In this document: piece by piece, positions 39,586 to 46,173 of the stretch
Layout: each line of letters opens with the position of its first letter
Numbering within the stretch: position 1 is the stretch's first letter
Assembly: GCA_964360255.1 (NCBI GenBank)
Contig: CAYHVK010000020.1
Location: 1 to 60,402 of the forward strand
DNA length: 60,402 nt
Source: CAYHVK01 sp964360255
GTDB lineage: Bacteria; Bdellovibrionota; Bdellovibrionia; Bdellovibrionales; UBA1609
Direction of reading: 5' to 3'
Notes under the pieces: model-generated
The model's input: only the letters and a program-made list of their open reading frames with translations
Told to the model about the DNA's origin: nothing
The model's database searches: none
Program-made: the position numbers and the translations under genes

Positions 39586-41831
39586 GAATCTTTCCTTTCA
39601 GTGCCGTCAAAGAGTTGAGCGCTTTGGGCGCCGCCCGCGTTAATTGGCAACTCTATGACGAAACGGGTTCCACTCGGCTCGTTATCGAGCGCTCTAATAT
39701 AACCGTTGTGATCTTCTACAGCCCGCTTCACAATGGCAAGCCCAAGACCTGTACCATGTTTTTTTGTAGTTACATAGGGTTCAAATACGCGAGAACGTAG
39801 GGCCTGGGGGATACCAGGTCCATTATCAATAACGTCGATACGAACCATTTTGAGGTTCGCATCGTAAGCCGTTTGTACACTGACTTCTCCAGTTTTCTGA
39901 TCGCGAACGCTTTCAATGGCATTATCTACTAAGTTGGTGATGATTCGCTTGATTTGATCAGGGTCGAACCAAAACTGTGGAAGGTTTTCGTCGCCCTTGA
40001 AGGTTGGCTCTACCTGTTTATCGCCCTGCTCGAAAAGCTGGAGAGCTTCTTTGATCACTGTATTCAATGAAGCTAGAACCGGCTTTGTTTTTGGCATACG
40101 GGCAAACTGGCTGAACTCATTGACGAGATTTTTAAGATCATTCACCTGGTTCACGATCATCTTTGTGCAGTCTTCAAAAGCCGGATCAGAAATCTGCTCG
40201 CCGAATTTACGTTGCAACCGCTGAGCCGCCAAACTGATTGGCGTCAGTGGATTTTTAATTTCATGGGCGATACGACGGGCGACCTCTGTCCAAGCTGCAG
40301 CCCGCTGTGCCGATAGAAGAAGCTGAAGATCATCAAATACGAGAACCTTACCAAGCTCTTTGCCCTTCTCATCCGTCAGAACTGAAATCGACATTTGCAA
40401 GAGAAGCGGCTGCCCCTTCACGCTGATTTGAATTTCTTTTTGGATCGACGGCACACGGTGCAATTTCATCGATGTCACCATTTCAGCGAAAATCTGGTAA
40501 TAATCTTTTGAGAGAACTTGCTCTGCTTTTTTACCCACAAGATCAATTGGCTCGACTTCGAGAAGTTTAGCGGCATGGCGATTGATCATAGTGATGATGT
40601 TTTCACGATCAACAGAGATCACACCTGTTGTGACCTGCGAAAGCACGACTTCAATGTAGCGCGAGTGTTCGTTGAGCTGAGAGAGAGTTTTATTCAAGCT
40701 GTTATTGGCATCGCGGATTTCTTTTTCTGAGCGACCCAAATATTCAGTCATGGTATTGAAATCTGAAATCAGGCGATTCATTTCTGGTGAACCAGAATTC
40801 ACCACCACTTGATTGAAATCCCCTTTTACCACGCGCTGAGTGGCTTGAGCCAGTTGTTCAATTGGAATACTCAGCTGACGAGCTAAATAGAAACCGAACC
40901 ATGTGGCGCCGGTCAAGACCAAGAAAGTCATGAGCACGAGGATAATAAGATAAATAGATTTGATCGGGTAAACGATCGGATCTGTATCGCGAAGATTTTC
41001 ATAAGCCGAGGCAATTTCATCCATTCGTGAAATCAGTGAAAGCGGGATGTAAGTTGAGACGACGACAGCTCCATTTTGTCCAAGCGCTGTAGCCGGAACA
41101 ATAACGCGGACCAAGTCACCTTCAGCAAAGTGATGGATCACGCTAGATTCATTACGGCCGGTGACACCCTTCTGGCGAAAGTCGAGAGAGATAGCTGGCA
41201 CAGACGGAACCCCATCTTCTTTGGCGATTGCTAATTCGCGATCTTCAAAGAGTTCTGGATAGTACTCCACCGCATCGAGGGAATATTTTTTTCTTAAGTC
41301 TTCAAGAGAAGCGCGAAGCTGTGCTCGGCTGTTAGCATTTCTTAAAGATTTCGCGACTTCGCTGGCGAAGTGATAGTTTTTTTTCTTCGCTGTTAGATAA
41401 TACGAGTTCGTCACTTCGATGGAGCTTTTTAAAACTCCTGACATGCGATCGTTAAACCAACGGTCGAAACTGTTGTTGATGTAGAAAACCGAAATGGTGA
41501 ACATGATCACTGTCGGAACGAAAGCAAAACCAACGAAAGCCGCAATCAATTTACTTTTCAGTGAACTGCCAAGGGGGCCACCTTCACGCTCGGCAAAGTT
41601 TTTCACGATGTTTCTGAAAATCAGAAACAACATGAAGAGGAAAATTATTATGTTAAAATTAACGAGACCGAAGAAAAACACCGAACTCTGAAACGGTAGA
41701 GACTCGCTCATGCCGAAGAGGCGGAATTCAATCCAAGTGAGAATAAGAAAGACCAAACCTAGGACGACTGCCAAAATCTTTTCGCGCAGCCGCTTTTTCT
41801 TTTCGGTTGTTTGGTCGTTGTTTTGGTCCAT
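39582..41831 (-). CDS. NtrY-like membrane sensor histidine kinase
   Basis: The 749-residue kinase has two N-terminal hydrophobic segments and a third at about residue 85-105. A periplasmic sensing region of about 170 residues follows, then another membrane segment (IYLIILVLMTFLVLTGATWF), a HAMP linker, a PAS domain, the HisKA domain with the phospho-His in ARRIAHEIKNPLTPI, and the HATPase domain (NLVDNAIESV; DNGPGIP; GTGLGLAIVKRAV). This layout matches NtrY. Its start ATG lies inside a 7-bp hairpin with no visible Shine-Dalgarno sequence. The signal sensed is unknown. Confidence 0.92.
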   Translation of the reverse strand: MDQNNDQTTEKKKRLREKILAVVLGLVFLILTWIEFRLFGMSESLPFQSSVFFFGLVNFNIIIFLFMLFLIFRNIVKNFAEREGGPLGSSLKSKLIAAFVGFAFVPTVIMFTISVFYINNSFDRWFNDRMSGVLKSSIEVTNSYYLTAKKKNYHFASEVAKSLRNANSRAQLRASLEDLRKKYSLDAVEYYPELFEDRELAIAKEDGVPSVPAISLDFRQKGVTGRNESSVIHHFAEGDLVRVIVPATALGQNGAVVVSTYIPLSLISRMDEIASAYENLRDTDPIVYPIKSIYLIILVLMTFLVLTGATWFGFYLARQLSIPIEQLAQATQRVVKGDFNQVVVNSGSPEMNRLISDFNTMTEYLGRSEKEIRDANNSLNKTLSQLNEHSRYIEVVLSQVTTGVISVDRENIITMINRHAAKLLEVEPIDLVGKKAEQVLSKDYYQIFAEMVTSMKLHRVPSIQKEIQISVKGQPLLLQMSISVLTDEKGKELGKVLVFDDLQLLLSAQRAAAWTEVARRIAHEIKNPLTPISLAAQRLQRKFGEQISDPAFEDCTKMIVNQVNDLKNLVNEFSQFARMPKTKPVLASLNTVIKEALQLFEQGDKQVEPTFKGDENLPQFWFDPDQIKRIITNLVDNAIESVRDQKTGEVSVQTAYDANLKMVRIDVIDNGPGIPQALRSRVFEPYVTTKKHGTGLGLAIVKRAVEDHNGYIRALDNEPSGTRFVIELPINAGGAQSAQLFDGTERKDS

Positions 41832-41841
41832 TTATGGACCA
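41824..41841 (-). promoter_or_regulatory. Hairpin enclosing the NtrY-like start codon
   Basis: TGGTCCA, loop TAAA, TGGACCA on the minus strand: a perfect 7-bp stem whose 3' arm and loop cover the ATG at 41831-41829. It could hide the start codon. Confidence 0.5.
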
Positions 41842-41842
41842 T

Positions 41843-41862
41843 ACTAGGCTCGAGAGCCTAGT
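41843..41862 (-). promoter_or_regulatory. Second hairpin just upstream of the NtrY-like start
   Basis: ACTAGGCT, loop CTCG, AGCCTAGT: a perfect 8-bp stem one base from the previous hairpin, occupying the place where a ribosome binding site would be expected. Confidence 0.5.
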
Positions 41863-41869
41863 GCAACAA

Positions 41870-41942
41870 AGGGCGAGTAAGCGTCAGTTAGGGCGAGTAA
41901 GCGCAAGCTGTCTAAAAATCGCCCGTGTCTAAAACTCGCCCG
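41870..41942. repeat. Two sets of tandem repeats, mutually complementary
   Basis: On the plus strand AGGGCGAGTAAGCG occurs at 41870-41883 and 41890-41903. TGTCTAAAAATCGCCCG (41909-41925) is followed directly by TGTCTAAAACTCGCCCG (41926-41942), with one difference. GGGCGAGT in the first set is the reverse complement of ACTCGCCC in the second, so alternative stems can form in RNA upstream of the kinase gene. Confidence 0.6.
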
Positions 41943-41958
41943 TAAACCGCGCTGTCGC

Positions 41959-42195
41959 CTACTGAACGTGTTGAGTGTAGATTGTACGACCAACTTGGAA
42001 ACACGGACCGCCTGTCTTGATTAATTCAAGGCATAGAGTCTTAGTTTCTTCTGTGTTGAGCTTAGTTTCCATTGTGAATGCCACGCCAGAGTTGACTGCT
42101 GCGCTGTGAAGAAGAAGTTTTGCGTTAGATGGGCTTACGCGCTTCTTAAGTTCTTGAAAAAACACATTCATCGTTACTTCTGTAGTTGTCGTCAT
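41959..42195 (-). CDS. Small hypothetical protein coupled to ribH
   Basis: The 78-residue protein starts on the base next to the ribH stop (TAAATG), with AAGGAG about six bases upstream of the ATG, so it is a genuine last gene of the riboflavin cluster. It has no signal peptide or membrane segment; two cysteines lie in the C-terminal half (LCLELIKTGGPCFQVG). No family was recognised and no riboflavin role can be assigned. Confidence 0.7.
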   Translation of the reverse strand: MTTTTEVTMNVFFQELKKRVSPSNAKLLLHSAAVNSGVAFTMETKLNTEETKTLCLELIKTGGPCFQVGRTIYTQHVQ

Positions 42196-42669
42196 TTAAG
42201 ACTCCTTAGGGTTGATTTGGGTTAAGAGTTCAATCATTTCAATAAGAGTGTCGGCCGCATCGCGACCTTTGTGACCGTGGGATCCACCAACGCGGTCGAA
42301 AGCTTGCTCTTCATTTTCAGTTGTTAAAACACCGAAAACTACAGGCTTACCGTAGTTAAGTTGAAGTTCTGTGCAGCCGCGCTCAACTGAGGCACATACG
42401 TAATCGTAGTGAGTTGTGTCACCGCGAATGACCGCTCCGAGAGCGACCACACCTTTAACACCCTGCTCTAAAAGAGCTTTAGCAATAAGGGGAATTTCGA
42501 AAGCGCCGGGCACGCGATAAACAACAACTTTGTCTTTTGATAATCCAGCTTCACTGAGGCGATCGACGCAACCACTGAGAAGTTTATCAGTTACTTCTTG
42601 GTTAAAGCGAGCCGCAACAACTGCCACTTTACCGCTGAATTTATCAGTGGCTTTGTTAAACGAGTTCAT
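42196..42669 (-). CDS. ribH: 6,7-dimethyl-8-ribityllumazine synthase
   Basis: The 157-residue enzyme condenses 5-amino-6-ribitylaminouracil with 3,4-dihydroxybutanone phosphate. The start at ATG 42669 is supported by CAGGAG six bases upstream. Motifs: VAARFNQEVTDKLLSGC, YRVPGAFEIPLIAKAL, VVALGAVIRGDTTHYDYVC (with the catalytic His), and FGVLTTENEEQAFDRVGG. It overlaps the ribBA stop by 14 bp. Confidence 0.97.
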   Translation of the reverse strand: MNSFNKATDKFSGKVAVVAARFNQEVTDKLLSGCVDRLSEAGLSKDKVVVYRVPGAFEIPLIAKALLEQGVKGVVALGAVIRGDTTHYDYVCASVERGCTELQLNYGKPVVFGVLTTENEEQAFDRVGGSHGHKGRDAADTLIEMIELLTQINPKES

Positions 42670-43765
42670 TGTCGGCTCCTGGCTGAACTGGGGTTCCATC
42701 AAAATTAATGGCTTCTACGATTTCGATTCCGTAACCTTTGATACCCGCGCGTTTGATAGCGTGGTTTGAAATTAAAATGATTTTATGAAGACCTAGGGCG
42801 CGGAGAATTTGTGCTCCGATGCCGTAATCTTTGTCGTCCATTGGACGCTTCTCGACAGAGAGGAAAGATTGGCGTTCGTCATTACGAAGGTAAAGTAAAA
42901 CGCCGCGGCCTGAAGCTTCAATCATACGCATAGCCGATGCGATTGTTGATTCATCACCTTGGCCAAAAACTCCCAATACATCTGTAAGAACATTTTCGTT
43001 TTGTACGCGAACAAGCGCTGGTTCGCCTGAAGTGAGATCGCCTTTTACTACGGCTACGTGCAAGCGATTGTCGATTTTGTTACGGAAACCTTGAATTGAA
43101 AAACCAGTACCGTAAGCGGTCTCAATAGTTTGGAAAAATTCACGCTCAACTAGACTTTCTTTTGCGACACGATATTCGATAAGATCTTCAATGGTGCCGA
43201 TTTTAATATTATGTTTGGCTGCGAAAGCTTTAAGATCTTCAACACGAGCCATAGAACCATCGTCGTTCATAATTTCGCAAATCACAGCTGATGGATTGAG
43301 CCCCGCTAAGCGGGCCAGATCAATACTCGCTTCAGTGTGGCCAGCGCGTTTTAGCACCCCACCCTTTTGCGCTTTAATGGGGAAAATATGTCCTGGAGTA
43401 ATAATATCGCGGGCTTGAGCTGTTGGGCTCGCAGCTACACGAATCGTGTGAGCGCGGTCGGCGGCAGAAATACCAGTTGATACTCCTTCAGCGGCCTCAA
43501 TACTCACTGTGAAAGCTGTGCGATTCGGCGAAAGGTTCAAATCATCACGAACCATTTGCGGAAGTTCTAGACGGGCGATTTGTTCAGACGTCATTGCGAG
43601 ACAAATAAGACCACGAGCTTCACGGGCCATAAAGTTAATCATGGGAGCCGTCACAAAATCAGCCGCTAGAATCAAGTCGCCTTCGTTCTCACGATCTTCA
43701 TCGTCGACGAGAATGACCATTTTGCCCTGGCGGATGTCTTCTATGATGTCTTCAATTGAGTTCAT
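42656..43765 (-). CDS. ribB: 3,4-dihydroxy-2-butanone 4-phosphate synthase fused to a degenerate GTP cyclohydrolase II domain
   Basis: The N-terminal domain (about 1-200) is an intact DHBP synthase: VDDEDRENEGDLILAA holds the metal and substrate acidic residues, and RAGHTEASIDLARLAGL the catalytic His. The C-terminal 165 residues align with GTP cyclohydrolase II by fold (ALVRVQNENVL, GRGVLLYLRNDE, YGIGAQILRALGL). They lack the three zinc cysteines: the usual H-x-E-C-x-T-G-D and C-D-C segment reads QNENVLTDVLGVFGQGDES (about 255-273). So RibB activity is expected and RibA activity is not. A real ribA should lie elsewhere. Confidence 0.93.
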   Translation of the reverse strand: MNSIEDIIEDIRQGKMVILVDDEDRENEGDLILAADFVTAPMINFMAREARGLICLAMTSEQIARLELPQMVRDDLNLSPNRTAFTVSIEAAEGVSTGISAADRAHTIRVAASPTAQARDIITPGHIFPIKAQKGGVLKRAGHTEASIDLARLAGLNPSAVICEIMNDDGSMARVEDLKAFAAKHNIKIGTIEDLIEYRVAKESLVEREFFQTIETAYGTGFSIQGFRNKIDNRLHVAVVKGDLTSGEPALVRVQNENVLTDVLGVFGQGDESTIASAMRMIEASGRGVLLYLRNDERQSFLSVEKRPMDDKDYGIGAQILRALGLHKIILISNHAIKRAGIKGYGIEIVEAINFDGTPVQPGADNELV

Positions 43766-44369
43766 TGAGCGTCTCTCTGCGCACTAAAGCGCGGGCCATC
43801 TGATCAGCTTCAACTAAAATAGAATCGCCTGGTTTGAGCGATGCTAAGTTTGTGCGTTGAACAGTTTCGGGAATTAAACAAAAACCTAAAATGTCTTTTT
43901 CAATAGAATTGATGGTGAGGCTCACACCGTTGAGAGCTAAGCTCCCTTTCGGCCAAACAAAGGCGGCAATATTCGCTGGGATTTTAATATCGAGCATCCA
44001 GCTGCCACCTTGATCGTAAGACTTCATCACTTCGGCGCGGCCATCCACATGACCTGTAACGAAGTGACCATGAACGCGATCGCCAATGCGAAGTGAGCGC
44101 TCAAGATTGAGTTCACATGCGCTCAGAGTTTTTTCGTTCCAGTTAGCTATTTTCAGAGTTTCGTGACCGAGGGCGAATTGAACCCATTCGTCATTGAATT
44201 TTTCAACTGTTAAGCAAATGCCATTCACTGCGATGCTATCGCCAGTTTTAATATCATTGAATGTAGTGGGCTTTGCGACTTGGATTCTAACTAGGTTTTG
44301 TGGGTATTCGGGGTCGAGTGGTTTAAACTCCAAAACTTTCGATTTGGCCTCGATAATTCCCGAAAACAT
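43752..44369 (-). CDS. ribE: Riboflavin synthase alpha chain
   Basis: The 205-residue protein consists of two lumazine-binding repeats (MFSGIIEAKSKVLEF with GDSIAVNGICLTV, and GHFVTGHVDGRAEV with SLALNGVSLTINSI). It converts two molecules of the lumazine to riboflavin. First gene of the ribE-ribBA-ribH cluster; it overlaps ribBA by 14 bp. No FMN riboswitch was recognised in the 133 bp upstream. Confidence 0.96.
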   Translation of the reverse strand: MFSGIIEAKSKVLEFKPLDPEYPQNLVRIQVAKPTTFNDIKTGDSIAVNGICLTVEKFNDEWVQFALGHETLKIANWNEKTLSACELNLERSLRIGDRVHGHFVTGHVDGRAEVMKSYDQGGSWMLDIKIPANIAAFVWPKGSLALNGVSLTINSIEKDILGFCLIPETVQRTNLASLKPGDSILVEADQMARALVRRETLNELN

Positions 44370-44464
44370 GTCAGTCCTTTAGATGGCCGCACTTTAATCT
44401 AATGACTTAAAAAAGGTCAATAGTGGGGCGGCGCTTAAGTTATATTTACAGTGCGTTCAAATAC

Positions 44465-44486
44465 AAAAGGGCCCTGTGGGGCCCTT
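44465..44486 (-). terminator. Rho-independent terminator after the first lipoprotein gene
   Basis: On the minus strand AAGGGCCC, loop CACA, GGGCCCTT, then TTGTATTTG: an 8-bp GC-rich stem followed by a T-rich stretch, 17 bp after the gene stop. Confidence 0.75.
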
Positions 44487-44502
44487 AACGGTTCTATTCT
44501 TG

Positions 44503-45162
44503 CTATTCTTCAGCCGGGTCTTCTTGTACTAGTGCACCACTTTGAACTTCAGCATAAAAATCATCGTCTAATTTAACGATTAACTCAAATTCAAAGTCAG
44601 TCGCCACCGTCTTCTTGGCTTCATCGTAAGAAAAGCTGATTTTTGCTTTAGATGCTGAGCAAATTGTCATGTCGCGATCTTTATCTGCATTTGAAGCCTT
44701 TTTAATAGCTGCTTTAGTTTCTTCTTCATTAGTCACGAAAACATCTTGGCCAAGAGCTGCACTTAATTTTTCATCGCGTGAAAAAGAAACCGTTTCTCCA
44801 TCCATAATGAGAGTTTTTTTAGCAAAATCATATTCGGCCAATGTATCTTCTGGATCATTTTCGGACTGAGTTGTTGTATGGCTTTGAACTTTGCCAGAGC
44901 TTAAATATATAGTCGCAACCGTGTTCTCGCTGATGACTTTTCCGCCAGGGACTAAAACCTTTTGGTTGGCATCTTTACCATTTGATTGATCTACAGATGT
45001 GCCTTTAACTACAAGCTTGGCATTGGCACCGCAGGCCTTCTCAGCTGCGATTTCAGCTTTAGCTTGGGCGGCGGCTTGAGATGCTTCTGATTTTTTACCA
45101 CTTCCACCACCGCAGCCTGATAACAGGGCAGCCGTAGCTAATAAAATAACTATATTCTTCAC
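44503..45162 (-). CDS. Lipoprotein, paralogue of the neighbouring lipoprotein
   Basis: The start is GTG 45162, with GGAGG five bases upstream. The 219-residue protein has a lipoprotein signal ending LLSGC with Gly after the Cys, so it is probably anchored to a membrane by lipid. A Lys/Ala/Glu-rich linker and a beta-rich domain follow. The stretch YDFAKKTLIMDGETVSFSRD and then LGQDVFVTNEEE resembles YDFNRLDIKSERGTIAFAKD and KTDIFSVNEAD in the next gene upstream, indicating an old duplication. Function unknown. Confidence 0.8.
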   Translation of the reverse strand: MKNIVILLATAALLSGCGGGSGKKSEASQAAAQAKAEIAAEKACGANAKLVVKGTSVDQSNGKDANQKVLVPGGKVISENTVATIYLSSGKVQSHTTTQSENDPEDTLAEYDFAKKTLIMDGETVSFSRDEKLSAALGQDVFVTNEEETKAAIKKASNADKDRDMTICSASKAKISFSYDEAKKTVATDFEFELIVKLDDDFYAEVQSGALVQEDPAEE

Positions 45163-45241
45163 ATGGACCTCCAAGAAACGTTCAACGATTATTTAGCGCA
45201 TTGCATTATGTCGGTGTTTATGGAGAATTGAAAGAGGAGAA

Positions 45242-45274
45242 TGTCACTGGTGAAGTCTTAACATACCAGTGACA
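45242..45274. other. Long inverted repeat between the two lipoprotein genes
   Basis: TGTCACTGGT and ACCAGTGACA form a perfect 10-bp stem around a 13-base loop, 27 bp after the second lipoprotein gene stop. T-runs are on the 5' side on the minus strand, so it is not a textbook terminator in that direction. Confidence 0.5.
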
Positions 45275-45300
45275 AAAATCGGATAGGGTCTTTTTTACTA

Positions 45301-46008
45301 TTAATCGTGAGTTCCGCGGATCATTGTCTTAAGTGCGAGTTTATTGAGGTAATAAGACTCAGTTAAAACGATACGAACGCGAATTGTTTTACTCTTCTCA
45401 TCAACTGAGAAGTATCCGCGAGCTGCAACCGAACAACGCTGCTCAATACCCTCTTCGCTAATTTGCGGAGTGAGATCCCCGTTATCAGATGCATAAGTTA
45501 ATGATGTTAGATCGGCTTCATTGACAGAGAAGATATCTGTTTTCAACTTTTCAGTAAGAGCTTTGTCTTTAGCGAAGGCAATCGTGCCACGCTCTGATTT
45601 AATATCTAAGCGATTGAAATCGTAGTTCTCATCAAACTCAACTTCTGGACCGTCAGCTTTAAGAATTGAATAAACTTTTTTACCTTTAGCCGCTTTAACA
45701 ACACTCACTGATCTTGAAGAGATGGTATCGCCTTCGCGAACCACAAAACGACTTGGCGATAAGCGCGTGAATTTTTCGACTTCAACGATTGTAGTTTCAC
45801 GAACAATGTTAGCCACACAAACTTTATGAACAGCGACTGGAGCCGCCGGCGTAACGCCGACCGACTGATTAGCCTGCCCATTCACAGGCACAGCTTGAGG
45901 ACGAAGATTTGGATTTACAAAATTTGGACTGCTTCTTTTCTCGCCGTCGACTTTCGCACATGCAGTTACAAAAAGAGCCGCTGCACATAGAACTAGAATC
46001 TTCTTCAT
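45301..46008 (-). CDS. Lipoprotein, paralogue of the neighbouring lipoprotein
   Basis: The start is ATG 46008, with GGAGG six bases upstream. The 235-residue protein has a lipoprotein signal MKKILVLCAAALFVTAC, then a Pro/Asn/Gln-rich linker and a beta-rich domain with two further cysteines (HKVCVAN, EQRCSVAA). It shares spaced similarity with the next gene downstream (see that entry). Not recognised as a named family. Confidence 0.8.
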   Translation of the reverse strand: MKKILVLCAAALFVTACAKVDGEKRSSPNFVNPNLRPQAVPVNGQANQSVGVTPAAPVAVHKVCVANIVRETTIVEVEKFTRLSPSRFVVREGDTISSRSVSVVKAAKGKKVYSILKADGPEVEFDENYDFNRLDIKSERGTIAFAKDKALTEKLKTDIFSVNEADLTSLTYASDNGDLTPQISEEGIEQRCSVAARGYFSVDEKSKTIRVRIVLTESYYLNKLALKTMIRGTHD

Positions 46009-46104
46009 ACATCCTCCGGGATACATAAAATCTTATATCGCATAGCATTATGTACATGATTTCAAAGGAAATAAAGAAAATTCGAGTTTTCTAATGAGAA
46101 AGAT

Positions 46105-46132
46105 AAAAAGTGACAAAATCGGTCACTTTTTT
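46105..46132. terminator. Bidirectional-looking terminator after the repeat-protein gene
   Basis: AAAAAGTGAC, loop AAAATCG, GTCACTTTTTT on the plus strand; the minus strand reads equivalently with a T-run after the stem. It lies about 45 bp after the stop of the gene ending at 46174. Confidence 0.75.
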
Positions 46133-46134
46133 GA

Positions 46135-46157
46135 GGTCCGCAAGAGGAGTGCGGACC
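46135..46157. other. Strong hairpin next to the terminator
   Basis: GGTCCGCA, seven-base loop, TGCGGACC: perfect 8-bp stem lying between the gene stop and the terminator at 46105-46132. Without a U-tract on the minus strand it may protect the mRNA 3' end. Confidence 0.45.
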
Positions 46158-46173
46158 CAAAATCGTCTAACTT

